Below, piece after piece: positions 1 to 9,867 of a stretch of DNA of 64,000 nt (its first letter is position 1; each line of letters starts with the position of its first letter). Where the stretch lies: positions 179,978 through 243,977 of the forward strand of contig CAJNDS010000054.1 in the NCBI GenBank assembly GCA_905221605.1, in the 5' to 3' direction. A program made the translations under genes and the position numbers. Source of the stretch: Symbiodinium natans (lineage: Eukaryota; Sar; Dinophyceae; Suessiales; Symbiodiniaceae). The notes under the pieces are model-generated. The model did not search any database, was not told the DNA's origin, and worked only from the letters and a program-made list of their open reading frames with translations.

Positions 1-284
1 CAGGCGGACAGAGGTCTACTGATACTTTCGTGACTCGTGGGTTTGTGTTGGGTATTGGAAGTAGATCGGTACCGTTGGTGAATGGACTCATGGGTTTGTG
101 GATCTCTGCACACAAGCAGCCCAGTCCTTTGCCGGCGGGTGCAACTGCAAGGTTTAGGGCTAGGGTTGGGATGTATTGGGTTCTGGAACTCTGAACCAAT
201 TTCAGACATTTGCGACCAAATGTAGTGACCCTGAACCCAAATCCCTGACCTGTTAAACCCTACGCCTATGCTTGAACCCTTTTT
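1..284. other. No gene seen
   Basis: Mixed sequence with a few degenerate AGGGTTTA/CCCTAAA units. Nothing codes convincingly. Confidence 0.5.
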
Positions 285-392
285 GAGGACGGCTCCTGGA
301 ATTTCTTGGATGATGTCGACAAGTTGATCGAGCCACCCGATTTGAAGGCGGCCTTGAAGAAGACAGGAGAAAACGGGAGCTCACCACTCTGA
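285..392 (+). CDS. Candidate terminal exon
   Basis: Open frame reading EDGSWNFLDDVDKLIEPP then DLKAALKKTGENG and a TGA at 390. Charged, with codon use unlike the surrounding repeats. CCCTAAA-like DNA lies on both sides. Family not recognised. Confidence 0.35.
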   Translation, partial: EDGSWNFLDDVDKLIEPPDLKAALKKTGENGSSPL

Positions 393-459
393 GCAGGGGT
401 ATGTCCTAAACCGTCAAATCCCCAAACCTAAATCCTTGAACCCTAAACCCGAAAGAACC

Positions 460-1470
460 CTAATCGCTAAACCCTAAACCCTAAACCATGATCACAAGCC
501 GTAAGAAGCTTAGGTGCTGTGTGGACGACTTCTCACCCTTTGGGCGGATACCTTGCCGAGGGCCCCCCACGCTGATACGGAGGGTATTGTATGGGGCACC
601 AGAACATGCCTTCCTGCCTCCCCCAAGATTTTAGGGTTTAGGGTTCAGGGTTTAGGGTTTAGGGTTTAGGGTTTATGGCTAGTTCAAAGTAGGGTTAGAG
701 AAGTAAGGTACTGTAACTAATCTGTATGAAAACCTTGATTCAAGATATGGCCGCGTGCCAATATTAATTGCTTGTAACAGGGCCGCGGCCCACACACGCG
801 ACATACCCCGTTTCAGAGGGTACGTATCAATGGCCGGGGTTTTGCGACAGACCTGTTTGTTGTTGTCTGCAGGTTCCAAGTCTTGCTTATCGGGGGGTAA
901 GTGTTCGAAGTTTCAAGAAGCAAACATATGTATCCCTGAATTTGAAACCCCCTTAAACTCTTAAAGGCTGAGTATGTGGAGTGGTTCCAAGTCTTGTTTA
1001 TCGGGGGGTAAGTGTTCGTAGATTTCAAGAAGCTGTGAGGGCTCCAGGTCTTGCTTGTCGCGGCCAACCCCACTCAGTCCTCAACAGGGGGAGACACCCC
1101 CGAAGCCTGAAACCCCGAAATTCCCGAAAATCTGTGTTCATGCTTCCCGGCGCGCGACATACCCCGTTACAGGTGCGTTACATACCCGCGACAGACCAAA
1201 CACAGTCTATTGCGACATCTGCGTAAGCAACGTGCGCCCCAAATAGACGCCTTATTGTCCTACCCCACTGCGTGCTGGGACCGTTTTTAGTGCATGTATA
1301 TGTATATGTATATATATATGATAGATGCAATATAATATAATATACATGATACGAACGCGCGCGCGACCGAGGTCTGTAACAAGCCGGGCGTTACAGAGGT
1401 CTGTAACAGGTGGGCGTGGGCGCGGGCCGCGACAACCGGGGGTTTAGGCACACAACCATATACCGACCCA
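460..1470. repeat. Short telomere-like tracts and repeated TTATCGGGGGGTAAGTGTTCG block
   Basis: CCCTAAA near 465-487 and TTTAGGG near 634-674. A unit GGTTCCAAGTCTTG(C/T)TTATC then GGGGGGTAAGTGTTCG occurs at about 871 and 987, and GCGACATACCCCGTT at about 799 and 1154, so 780-1210 is an old imperfect duplication. An AT dinucleotide run is at 1294-1345. ORFs here are repeat-derived. Confidence 0.55.
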
Positions 1471-1579
1471 TGAACCTTCAAGTGCTAAGCCTTTAAACAC
1501 CTGAAGGCCCCGATGCCTGAACCCCCAAAAGCCTAAGCCCTCGAGCCCTCTAATATTGCAATCTTCCCCTGCCCACCCC

Positions 1580-1662
1580 TAAACCCTAAACCCTAAACCC
1601 TAAACCCTAAACCCTAAACCCTAAACCCTAAGCCCTAAACCCTAAACCCTAAACCCTAAACC
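1580..1662. repeat. CCCTAAA tract
   Basis: About 12 units, nearly uninterrupted, directly upstream of the candidate exon at 1667. Confidence 0.95.
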
Positions 1663-1666
1663 TCCC

Positions 1667-1756
1667 TCGCAAGGACTCCTGGACGCCTGGCGGCGCATCG
1701 CGCCCTCCCAGCGCCGGGGCCTCCTGGAGCGGTTGCATCTCGGCGTGGCGCAGAGT
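1667..1756 (+). CDS. Candidate exon between CCCTAAA and TTTAGGG
   Basis: GC-rich open frame GLLDAWRRIAPSQRRGLL then ERLHLGVAQ, an amphipathic helix pattern. An AG lies just inside the left edge and GTACTT at the right. CCCTAAA ends at its left and TTTAGG begins at about 1764. Family not recognised. Confidence 0.45.
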
Positions 1757-2010
1757 ACTTCTTTAGGTTTAGGGTTTAGGGCTTAGGGCTTAGGGCTTAG
1801 GGTTTAGGGTTTCGGGTTTCTGGTTTAGGGGGCTTCGGCTGAGGCTATGAGGCTTGTGAGTGAGTTGGGCGGGGTCTATGAGTTGGCGACGAGGCTTTGG
1901 TGTCATTGCACCCCAAAGCCTAAACCCTAAACCCTAAACCCTAAACCCTAAACCCTAAACCCCTAGGAAGAGCTTAGCCCCTATAAGCCCCCCCGACTCC
2001 GAGGAAGCAG

Positions 2011-2065
2011 GCGGTGAAGCCTGAAACTCGCAGCAAGCGCAGCTTGGCAGCCTTTTTTGGTCCAG
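2011..2065 (+). CDS. Candidate exon with PIP-box-like KRSLAAFF
   Basis: Bounded by CAG at 2008 and GTTTAG at 2066. Reads AVKPETRSKRSLAAFFGP. KxxLxxFF after basic residues resembles a PCNA-interacting box in which the usual Gln is Lys. The resemblance is weak and the family is unknown. Confidence 0.4.
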
Positions 2066-2087
2066 GTTTAGTGTTTAGTGTTTGGGG

Positions 2088-2187
2088 TTTAAGAGGGTTT
2101 AAGAGGGTTTAAAAGGGTTTAAGAGGGTTTACGAGGGTTTACGAGGGTTTAAGATGGTGTAAGAGGGTTTAAGAGGGTTTAAGAGGG
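2088..2187. repeat. TTTAAGAGGG 10-bp tandem repeat
   Basis: Ten units with small changes (AAAAGGG, ACGAGGG, AAGATGG), merging on the right into TTTAGGG. It looks like an expanded variant of the 7-bp unit. Confidence 0.9.
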
Positions 2188-2441
2188 TTTAGGGTTTAAG
2201 GGCTCAAGGTTTAGGGTTTAAGGGGTTTATGGAGTATGAGGGCTTGAGGGGTTAAAACGGCTTCAGTACGGCTTTATTGGGTTGAAAGGCTGAGCGGGCT
2301 TGAAGGGCCTTGAGGACTGAAAGACCTGTAAGGGTCTAAGGGCTTCCGGTGTTCAAGGCTCAGGGTCTTCTTTTGCAGGGTTTGCGGTTTATGGGCTTCA
2401 CTTCGGGAACAGCGCTTGCCAAATTTCCACCCGCGAGACTG

Positions 2442-2513
2442 GTTTAGGGTTTAGGGTTTAGGGTTTAGGGTTTAGGGTTTAGGGTTTAGGGTTTAGGGTT
2501 TAGGGTTTAGGGG
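2442..2513. repeat. TTTAGGG tract
   Basis: About ten pure units beginning right after GCGAGACTG, whose following GTTTAG would serve as a donor. Confidence 0.95.
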
Positions 2514-2841
2514 AGCGATTCAATAGAGACGCCCAAAAACGGATCAAGACGTGGGGTTCCTAACCCAAAACCCGAGACTCTGAATGCAGCAGGGCGTTCC
2601 CAAAATCCAGAGTCCCGAGAACGTTAAAAGAAGTGGGCTGTTTCCTTTCTATACTAGGACCCAGATTAGGCCCTTATTCCTTTTTTTGTTGGGGGGGGGG
2701 GGGGGTTTTGGTTCCCTTATAAGCCCCTCTAATTCATGTACCTGGGGCAACTTCGGGAAGCTTAGGGAGTATTGGGGAGCATGAGGGAACCTTGGGTTCC
2801 ATACCCCCCCTTTGAACCCCTCTCCCCCAAGAACCATATAA

Positions 2842-2926
2842 TTAGGGTTACCCTAAACCCTAACTAAACCCTAAACCCTAAACCCTAAACCCTAAACCCT
2901 AAACCCTGAACCCTGAACCCTGAAGA
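2842..2926. repeat. CCCTAAA tract
   Basis: Mostly pure, grading into CCCTGAA at the right. The 330 bp between this and the preceding TTTAGGG tract has no gene, so the pair could be the two ends of one intron. Confidence 0.9.
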
Positions 2927-3053
2927 ACCCTAGAACCTAAGAACCAGCAAGTTTCCGGCTGAGGCATTGCTGAGATGGTGACCGCTGCGCAAAAGTCCTA
3001 AAGATCGGGCGGGAGGCTCGGAGGTCGAAACAAGCTCCGCTGCTGAGTGCGGG

Positions 3054-3121
3054 TTTAGGGTTTAGGGTTTAGGGTTCAGGGTTCAGGGTTCAGGGTTCAG
3101 GGTTCAGGGTTCAGGGTTTAG
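3054..3121. repeat. TTTAGGG/TTCAGGG tract
   Basis: Three TTTAGGG units then six TTCAGGG units, so one point variant has been copied in a block. Confidence 0.9.
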
Positions 3122-3317
3122 GCTTTAAGGTTAGGAGCAGCTTTGGCTGCCACAAACCCCTTCAGCCCGAAGCCCGAAGCCCAAAGGCCACCCTGAACAC
3201 ACAGCCCGCAAGAGAGGGGATTTGGAGTTGAGGGTTTATGGTCTACCCTTGTTCCTCCTAGAACAACACAGCCAGCAAGCGAGGGGATTTGGAGTTGGGC
3301 TTCGATTATATTTTTCA

Positions 3318-3348
3318 TTTTTTTTTTTTTTTTTGGGGGGGGGGGGGG
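3318..3348. repeat. T17-G14 composite homopolymer
   Basis: Seventeen T followed directly by fourteen G. Several other composite runs in the window show the same T-to-G (or complementary C-to-A) order. Confidence 0.95.
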
Positions 3349-3728
3349 CGTCTTCTTGTGGGGTTTTGCGGTTTGGGGCTTGGGGGTTATTTCGCATGTG
3401 GAACTTCATCCGTTTTCTGCCCGAGCTTTTACAAGCACTCAGTACAGCTCAGTTTGCTTGTAAACGGTTCGAACCTACCACAGAACAAAACAAACAAACG
3501 CTGTTGTAAGTCTGCGGCATTTGCGATCAGTATTCTCTGTTCGCACAGCTCTAGTCTGTTTTTTTGGGATGCGTCATTTGAACCCTAAAATACGCACTCT
3601 TCTTTTCAACTCCATTCAGGCGGCGGCCGAGAAGGTTGGTCAAGCATGCGGCCATAAAAGGGCGCTTGCTGCTCTGAGACCCCAAACCCACGGCCCTAGA
3701 AGTTTTGACAGCCCCTCCCCCTAAAACC
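3349..3728. other. Low-complexity stretch with one AG-bounded segment
   Basis: Unique DNA. The part after CATTCAG at about 3619 reads AAAEKVGQACGHKR in one frame and may be an exon. The larger frames start in the G-run and are not credible as a whole. Confidence 0.3.
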
Positions 3729-3986
3729 TAATGTTGACTTCGCATTAATAACCCCCCCCCCCCCCCCCCCTTGATTGATCAATCTCTCCGGCCAGGGCCT
3801 CCTCAATTGTATTCGCCTAAATCCTGGTAGGACGTACTGTTAGTTTTAGTATTAGGTAGTAGCACCACGCCCGTAAAACCCGGATTTCCCGGGTCGGATT
3901 TTACAATTGTGGCGGGCTACACTATTGTGTTCCGGCAGCGGGATTTTACAATTGCGGCGGGATCCACTAATGTGAAGTCAACATTA
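3729..3986. mobile_element. 258-bp element with 19-bp terminal inverted repeats
   Basis: TAATGTTGACTTCGCATTA at the left and TAATGTGAAGTCAACATTA at the right pair at 18 of 19 positions. Inside are a long C-run (about 3751-3770) and GGATTTTACAATTG twice (near 3896 and 3939). No ORF. It shares the AATGTTG start with the TTAATGTTGCACCC elements, so it may be a distant member. Confidence 0.65.
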
Positions 3987-4540
3987 TTGAGAGTAACCAA
4001 ACTGGAAGGTAACGCAATGGGTAGTTTTTACCCGACTTCTTGATTCGACCAGCTTCCCTTCTGGACCCAAGAAATGCTCAGTAACTAAGGAGGTTACACA
4101 GCGTACTCTCGCAAAAGGGCTCCTGGCGGTTCAGGCAGTTCAGGTTCAGGGATTCGGTGATTTGGGTATCTGGACCCCTAAACCCTGTATCCCTAAACCC
4201 TAAACCCTAAACCCTAAACCCTTTATCCCTAAACCCTAAACCTAAACCCTAAACGAATCAGAGATCCATCCCCTGCGGCTCAGGTTCTTTAAGGGTTACC
4301 ATGGCATATAAGCAAAGCCCCCAAAGCCAAATAAGCGTCCCCTTATAGATGCCTGTCATACTTGAACTTCTGTTCGTAGAACAGGTGCTGCTGTAACAAC
4401 ACCCTAAACCCTAAGCCCTAACCAATATACCCTAAACCTAGCAAAGGGACTTTAGTGCGCGTGTTTAGGGGCTTAGGGTTTCGCAGACCAGCCCAGATAG
4501 GCTTCGAAGCTTGTTTAGGGTGTGGGGCTTGTTTTGCTAG

Positions 4541-4629
4541 AGCGTTGGAAGGTCGACCTGCACAGGCTTCTGCCACCGCCTGAGCATACGAGCGTCAGAG
4601 TGGACTGGACCGTTGAGGGATTCGATTAA
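4541..4629 (+). CDS. Candidate terminal exon
   Basis: Follows TTGCTAG. Reads RWKVDLHRLLPPPEHTSV then RVDWTVEGFD and TAA at 4627. Well-formed protein-like composition. Orientation of flanking tracts is the reverse of the usual pattern (TTTAGGG left, CCCTAAA right). Family not recognised. Confidence 0.45.
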
Positions 4630-4644
4630 CAGTTGGACTGGGGT

Positions 4645-4796
4645 CCCTAAACCTTAAACCCTAAACCCTAAACCCTAAACCCTAAACCCTAAACCCTAAA
4701 CCCTAAACCCTAAACCCTAAACCCTAAACCCTAAACCCTAAACCCTAAACCCTAAACCCTAAACCCTAAACCCTAAACCCTAAACCCTAAACCTTA
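4645..4796. repeat. CCCTAAA tract
   Basis: About 21 almost perfect units. Confidence 0.97.
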
Positions 4797-4798
4797 AC

Positions 4799-4858
4799 TG
4801 GGTCTGCGGGTACGCTGACTTCCTCGCTGACGGCTTAGGGCTTGAATGCACAGGCTGA
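4799..4858 (+). CDS. Candidate exon
   Basis: Frame WVCGYADFLADGLGLECTG ending TGA, between a CCCTAAA tract and a TTTAGGG tract. Short, and another frame (GSAGTLTSSL) is also open, so low confidence. Confidence 0.25.
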   Translation, partial: WVCGYADFLADGLGLECTG

Positions 4859-4926
4859 GACGCTGAAGCCAAAAGATTGAACCCTGAGCTACGCACCCTG
4901 TGGCTCCCATGTACCAATTCTACCCT

Positions 4927-5002
4927 GGGTTTAGGGTTTAGGGTTTAGGGTTTAGGGTTTAGGGTTTAGGGTTTAGGGTTTAGGGTTTAGGGTTCAGGGT
5001 TT
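4927..5002. repeat. TTTAGGG tract
   Basis: About ten units. Confidence 0.95.
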
Positions 5003-5469
5003 ACCCTCAAACGCCTCCACAACCAATAGTCCTGAAACACGCGCAGTATTGTTATAGTTCTATTGTATTTTTCTGTATGCACGTTAGGACATTGAACCCT
5101 AAATGGGTGTAAAAGCGAGAGCCTACCGTCAGACTCCGCCGCTTGCGGAGGCCGCCAGCAATGACTGAGTCACCCAGCAAGACTCCTTGGAGGACAGACA
5201 GCGGGCCAGCCAGAGGGTTTCGGGGAGTTAGGGTTTTATGCATGCTATCCTTGCGGACATCCCATGCGTATCCATGGCTGAGACAACTAGGCCTTTAGCT
5301 AGGGTGAAAGGTTGCAGAAGACCCACCAAAAACAATCACCTGTGGGCTGGCTATCTCTAGACTATACAGTTTTAACAGGCGGATCAGATCGAGGCTTTGC
5401 AAAGTGTTCAAAGTGGCTGCACCAAGGGGAGTTAGGATTTTGGAGGGTTCTGGACGTTTGTCGCCCACG

Positions 5470-5865
5470 TTAAAGCCACACTACGAAGTCAGGGTCTGCG
5501 TTGAATGCATATTTGTTTCGACGTTGTATTTGGCGTAGTCTGTAGAATACTTCAGCACGCTGAATGGCACAGGAATAGGGGTTCAGCAAGATTGCCTTCA
5601 CAAACAATGCGCTCTTGAACCAATGCAAACGTCTTCCCAGCATGTGGTAGCTATATGGCGCACCCAACAAAAAGCGTCTCTTTAGGGAACTGCCCATATC
5701 ATCGGGCATGTTGACTGCGATGTTTTTTTGGGGGAGGAGATGAGGCGCCGGGTTCCTCACCCTTACCCTATCCAACTCCTCAGTTGTACCCCTGCTGGGC
5801 CTCATGGGTACTTTGGCGGGGTCCAGAAAAGCACCAGCCCTGAACAAGAGGCTTGGTATAGTCAA
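5470..5865 (-). CDS. Uncharacterised 131-codon frame
   Basis: Reads through non-repetitive DNA between a TTTAGGG and a CCCTAAA tract. Contains SLKRRFLLGAPYSYHML and RRNKYAFNADPDFVVWL. No family recognised and no sign of constraint available. It may be intronic chance. Confidence 0.2.
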   Translation of the reverse strand: MTIPSLLFRAGAFLDPAKVPMRPSRGTTEELDRVRVRNPAPHLLPQKNIAVNMPDDMGSSLKRRFLLGAPYSYHMLGRRLHWFKSALFVKAILLNPYSCAIQRAEVFYRLRQIQRRNKYAFNADPDFVVWL

Positions 5866-5917
5866 TTACCTAGAAAAGCTCCTGGGCGTGATCCCACCAG
5901 CACAGAGTGAACCCCCT

Positions 5918-5974
5918 CTCCCGCTCTCTCTCTCTCTCTATCATGCTCTCTCTCACTCTCTCTCTCTCTCTCCC

Positions 5975-6023
<49 letters not shown>

Positions 6024-6058
6024 TCTCCTCTCTCTCTCGCTCTCTGTGTCTTTTGCAG
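5918..6058 (+). repeat. CT microsatellite ending in an acceptor-like TTTTGCAG
   Basis: About 125 bp of CT repeats followed by TGTGTCTTTTGCAG. It forms an ideal polypyrimidine tract for the downstream candidate exon. Confidence 0.85.
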
Positions 6059-6110
6059 GGATCGGTGCGAACTATATAGTCCACACAGGAAGCGTGCGGC
6101 TTATGGCTAA
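6059..6110 (+). CDS. Candidate terminal exon after CT tract
   Basis: Starts right after TTTTGCAG and reads DRCELYSPHRKRAAYG to a TAA. Short but with the best-looking 3' splice site of this part of the window. Confidence 0.35.
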
Positions 6111-6376
6111 AAGTCCATGTTTTGCTGTCAGATTATTCCAGACAAATCTGTGCGAGGTCAAGGCTTGAAAAGCTTGGGTGCTTAAGGCTTTTGGGCGTCC
6201 CGTGCTTGAGGTGTGGTTCTGGGTTCGGCAATTGTACAAGGATTTCGGCTTCGAGGTCCGGAGTTTACTGTCGACTGCTATTCGCAGGACAAACCCAGTG
6301 CACGCCTTCACCGCCGCCTCGATCTCGGCAGAGTTGATGCCTCGACCTTAAACCCCCAAACCCTACACGCTAACCC

Positions 6377-6553
6377 CTCCGAACCCTAAACCCTAAACCC
6401 CTAACCCCTAAACCCTAAACCCTATACCCTAAAGCCTAAACCCTAAACCCTAAACCCTAAACCCTAAACCCTAAACCCTAAACCCTAAACCCTAAACCCT
6501 AAACCCTAAACCCTAAACCCTAAACCCTAAACCCTAAACCCTAACCCTAAACC
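6377..6553. repeat. CCCTAAA tract
   Basis: Long tract, degenerate on the left and pure on the right. Confidence 0.95.
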
Positions 6554-6735
6554 GTGTCTCAGCAACGAAAGGGTCGAACTCTCAGTCGTGATTCTGGGTC
6601 TTCTTGCGGAGGTTTAGGGGATGCCATGCTCAAAACTCCAATGCTCCAAGCTGCACCCTAAGCCCTGAACCCTATAGTAATCCCTAAACCCTAAACCCTA
6701 AAGAAGCTAAGCCCCTAAAGCCTTGAACCCCCCCC

Positions 6736-6792
6736 GAAGGGGGAGCGATGTTTAGGAAGCTGCAGATTCTGGAAGTTCCCCTTATAGGGTTT
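6736..6792 (+). CDS. Candidate exon
   Basis: Frame EGGAMFRKLQILEVPLIG after CCCTAAA and before TTTGGGG repeats. No clear donor. Weak. Confidence 0.22.
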
Positions 6793-6899
6793 GGGGTTTG
6801 GGCGTGCAGGATTTGGGGTTTAGTGTGCTGAGGGTTCAAGATTACAGGGTTCTGGGTTTACACTAGCGTGTAAAGAATTCAGGGGGCACGCGAAGAAAT

Positions 6900-7045
6900 A
6901 ATGGAGACCCCCCGGCATTATTTCCAGCCACCCAAATAATAATAATAATAATAATAATGGAAAGGGAAACCATTTAACCATTATTATTTGGACCCCCCCA
7001 CCAAATAATAATAGTACTAATAATCATAGTAATAATAATGGACCG
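6900..7045. repeat. TAATAATAAT trinucleotide region with GGACCCCCC blocks
   Basis: Runs of AAT/ATT repeats alternate with GGACCCCCC/GGGGGTCC-like blocks and fold back on each other (ATTATTTGG with CCAAATAAT). Confidence 0.7.
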
Positions 7046-7083
7046 CCCCCAGTTTGAGGACGCAACAGCCACACAACCCCCAG

Positions 7084-7169
7084 GAAAGAGCTTGAAGGAA
7101 GCTGTGAGGACTTTCATGTCATGGGTTCCGGATCCCACCAACTCGTTGAGCTCAGTTCCCCTGCCGCCC
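7084..7169 (+). CDS. Candidate exon
   Basis: After CCCAG, reads SLKEAVRTFMSWVPDP then TNSLSSVPLPP. A second frame is also open. Flanks do not follow the usual tract order. Confidence 0.3.
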
Positions 7170-7516
7170 TAAACCCTATAAACCCCAAATCCCAAACCCC
7201 AAACCCTATAAACCCCAAACCCTAAACCCCAAACCCTAAACCCTAAACCCTGAACCCCAAACCGTAAACCCTAAACCCTAAAAACCCTAAACCCTAAACC
7301 CTAAACCCTAAACCCTAAACCCTAAACCCTAAACCCTAAACCCTAAACCCTAAACCCTAAACCCTAAACCCTAAACCCTAAACCCTAAACCCTAAACCCT
7401 AACCCTAAACCCTAAACCCTAAACCCCAAACCCCAAACCCTAAACCCCAAACCCTAAACCCCAAACCCTAAACCCCAAACCCTAAACCCTAAACCCTAAA
7501 CCCTAAACCCTAAACC
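7167..7516. repeat. Longest CCCTAAA tract
   Basis: About 350 bp with CCCCAAA, CCCTATAAA and CCCTGAA variants at both ends and a pure core of some 18 units. Confidence 0.97.
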
Positions 7517-7527
7517 CAGCACCACAG

Positions 7528-7641
7528 GCCGCAAGCAGCAACCGCTTCCGGGGTTGGGATGCCGGATCACATCCCCGGCTTCCCTTTCCCGGCACTTGGC
7601 GCGACTTTTGGGACATGCTCAGGGAGCTGGGGCCCTCAGAA
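7528..7641 (+). CDS. Candidate exon, strong
   Basis: Starts after CCACAG and reads NRFRGWDAGSHPRLPFPG then TWRDFWDMLRELGPSE, with GTTTGT after it. Aromatic-rich and protein-like. CCCTAAA is 10 bp to the left, TTTAGGG 8 bp to the right. Family not recognised. Confidence 0.55.
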
Positions 7642-7648
7642 GTTTGTG

Positions 7649-7770
7649 TAGGGTTTAGGGTTTAGGGTTTAGGGTTTAGGGTTTAGGATTTAGGGTTTAG
7701 GGTTTAGGGTTTGGGGTTTGGGGTTTCGGGTTTCGGGTTTCGGGAGTCGGGTTTGGGGTTAGGGTTTAGG
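7649..7770. repeat. TTTAGGG tract
   Basis: Pure on the left, TTTGGGG/TTTCGGG on the right. Confidence 0.95.
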
Positions 7771-7836
7771 GCAGCATCCCCCATCACAGCATCAGAGCTT
7801 TGTGCTCAAAGCGTTCTTTTTTGCGGCTTTTAGGGC

Positions 7837-7926
7837 TTGGATTCCCTGAACTCCCGCTCGGTCGTTGGATTTCCGCTGGCCAGTCTTGATGGGTACAAGG
7901 GCATCCCTCCAGTTCACGCTCCTGAC
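7837..7926 (+). CDS. Candidate exon
   Basis: Reads LDSLNSRSVVGFPLASLD then GYKGIPPVHAPD. No convincing splice edges, and flanks are TTTAGGG left and CCCTAAA right, opposite to most islands. Confidence 0.3.
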
Positions 7927-8014
7927 CCTAAACGTCAGCCCTAAACCCTAAACCCTAGACCCTAAATCCCTTAATCCCTGATCCCTAAACCCTAAACCCT
8001 AAACTAGGGTGTAG

Positions 8015-8041
8015 TGCTTGTGGCGCCTCATGGCGTTCTGG
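8015..8041 (+). CDS. Candidate 27-bp micro-exon
   Basis: Between TAG and a canonical GTAAGT, nine whole codons CLWRLMAFW. The donor runs straight into TTTAGG. CCCTAAA lies just upstream. Confidence 0.35.
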
Positions 8042-8250
8042 GTAAGTTTAGGCCTTATAGAGAGAGGTGTCTTAGGCTCCAAGATGCCTACCTTTCCTCT
8101 TGGGGGCTTGCACTTTAAGTGGGCTTAGGGTTTGGGGTTTAGGGTTGAGGGTTTAGGGTTTAGGGCCTCTTAGGGACGAAGTAGGCCGAGGTCTTCAAGG
8201 CTCGAAGGGCCCTAACACCCAGTTGCCCGAAACCTGACACCCTAGGCAAG

Positions 8251-8345
8251 CCCTAAACCCTAAACCCTAAACCCTAAACCCTAAACCCTAAACCCTAAAC
8301 CCTAAACCCTAAACCCTAAACCCTAAACCCTAAACCCTAAACCCT
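8251..8345. repeat. CCCTAAA tract
   Basis: About 13 pure units. Confidence 0.96.
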
Positions 8346-8358
8346 CACCACCGCCCAG

Positions 8359-8460
8359 CCCTTTGCTTCAAGGCAGTTCCGGGATGTGTTCTCGTCCTCT
8401 TTGAGATCAAACTGGAGGCGAAGCTCCCAGGGCTGCCCTTTTGTTGAATGGATCGTTGAG
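8359..8460 (+). CDS. Candidate exon, strong
   Basis: 34 whole codons between CAG and GTTTGG: PFASRQFRDVFSSSLRSN then WRRSSQGCPFVEWIVE. The long ORF through 8712 continues past the GT into intron-like DNA, so I end it here. Family not recognised. Confidence 0.5.
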
Positions 8461-8838
8461 GTTTGGGGCTTAGGACCCAACATCTACAGGAACGATATTC
8501 CGCGCGTCGGGGGAGGAGGATACGACTGGTTCATGGTTTTAAGTTGCTCGTTTGGGGGCTTTCAGTGCCAGTGCTTAACTCAAAATCCCGGGTGTGAGGG
8601 TTCAAGGCGAGGGTGGAGGGCCTTTGGGGGTTTTCTATACAGACCACTACCGTTTGCTCTACATGGCGCCCATACATATGCCAAGCCTCACGGAGCATCT
8701 TTTTTGGCATGAATAGTCCAGAAGCCATCGATGGCCCAGAAACATTTAAAAACAATTCCTGCAAACCACACCCGCCCTAAACCCTAAACCCCAAATCCCA
8801 AACCCGAAACCCTAAAACCTCACCCCAACCCTAAACCG

Positions 8839-8892
8839 CAAGACTTCAGCGAGCTACGGGAGCTGGCTTTGCCCCAAGGCTTCAAGGCCTAA
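8839..8892 (+). CDS. Candidate terminal exon
   Basis: QDFSELRELALPQGFKA then TAA, right after CCCTAAACCG. Short. Confidence 0.28.
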   Translation, partial: QDFSELRELALPQGFKA

Positions 8893-9417
8893 GACCCCAA
8901 CTAAAACCGCAGCCCCCTTTACAAAGCTGTCCGTGACTCAGGTTGTAGGGTTCAGGGTTTCGGGTTTAGGTTTTAGGTTTCCATTGTGTCTGGGTTCGAG
9001 CGCAGCCCGCAACCAGAACCGACTAGGGCTTAGGTTATCTTGAGAAACCCTTAGAAAGCCTAAACCCTAAAACCCTAAACCCTACAAAACCTAAACCCCG
9101 GGGTGGAGGCGGTAGCTCGGAGCTGGGTGTTTAGGCCGTGTGAGTTCCGGAATCCTTCCGCATAGACGAGGAAATCCACCCCGGAGACCTGCAGACTGAA
9201 CCTTCAACAACCCTAAGATCCCTAAGAACCCCCCATTGAGCCGAAACCCTAAGAGCCCAAAACCCAGGAAACCCTAAGAACCCTCAGAAGCCCTAAAGCC
9301 CTCAAACACACAAACAAACAAAAGGCAAAAGCCCCTAAAAACTCCGCGAGCCCCTACGAACCCTAAACCCCAAACCCTGAACCCTGAACCCTGAACCCTA
9401 AACTACACCCTTGCCAG

Positions 9418-9443
9418 CGCCAGGACCTTGTATCGCCGCTGCG
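9418..9443 (+). CDS. Candidate 26-bp micro-exon
   Basis: Between GCCAG and GTGAGC, reading RQDLVSPL. CCCTAAA upstream and TTTAGGG downstream. Confidence 0.3.
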
Positions 9444-9586
9444 GTGAGCAAGGGCTCCCAGAAACCTTTTTCTGACTGGCTTTCAAGGGGTGTTTAGGGT
9501 TTAGCTTTTAGGGTTTGGGGCTTAGGGAGGTTTGGGGTTCAGGGTTTGCGGAGGTTTAGGCTTTGGAGCTCAGGGAGGTTTAGGGT

Positions 9587-9867
9587 TTAATGTTGCACCC
9601 GCAATATTCTAGGGGGACGCTAGTACGAAATTTTTGCGGCAGTTCAGGATTTTGGCCCTTTGTTTTGGGGGTACACTATAATGACAAGTTTTCGGGCCGT
9701 GACTTTTTTTTAATGGTTTTTGAGGTCCAAGTTCTTAGTTTGAGATCTGGTTCCATCTCCTGACCCCTTCCCTTCCTGACTGTTTGGGGTTTTTGTTTAT
9801 TCAGGGTCCTCGACTGTTTGGGGGGGGGGGGGTGGGGGGTTACGTTATTAAAGCAGGTCCAACATTA
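9587..9867. mobile_element. Inverted-repeat element, TTAATGTTGCACCC family
   Basis: 281 bp. Left end TTAATGTTGCACCCG, right end AGGTCCAACATTA. A long G-run near 9821 next to CGACTGTTTGG matches the reverse of the C-run and CAGTCGAGG in the 24181 element. No coding frame. Confidence 0.5.

Noticed and set aside
3462-3485. tRNA gene (GGTTCGAACC, B-box-like)
   Set aside because: The flanking bases do not form a T stem, and no acceptor or anticodon stem can be drawn.
4645-4796. CRISPR array
   Set aside because: The repeats are contiguous 7-bp units without spacers, in a eukaryotic context.
5804-6110. Ser/Leu-repeat ORFs over 5.8-6.1 kb
   Set aside because: They translate the CT microsatellite.
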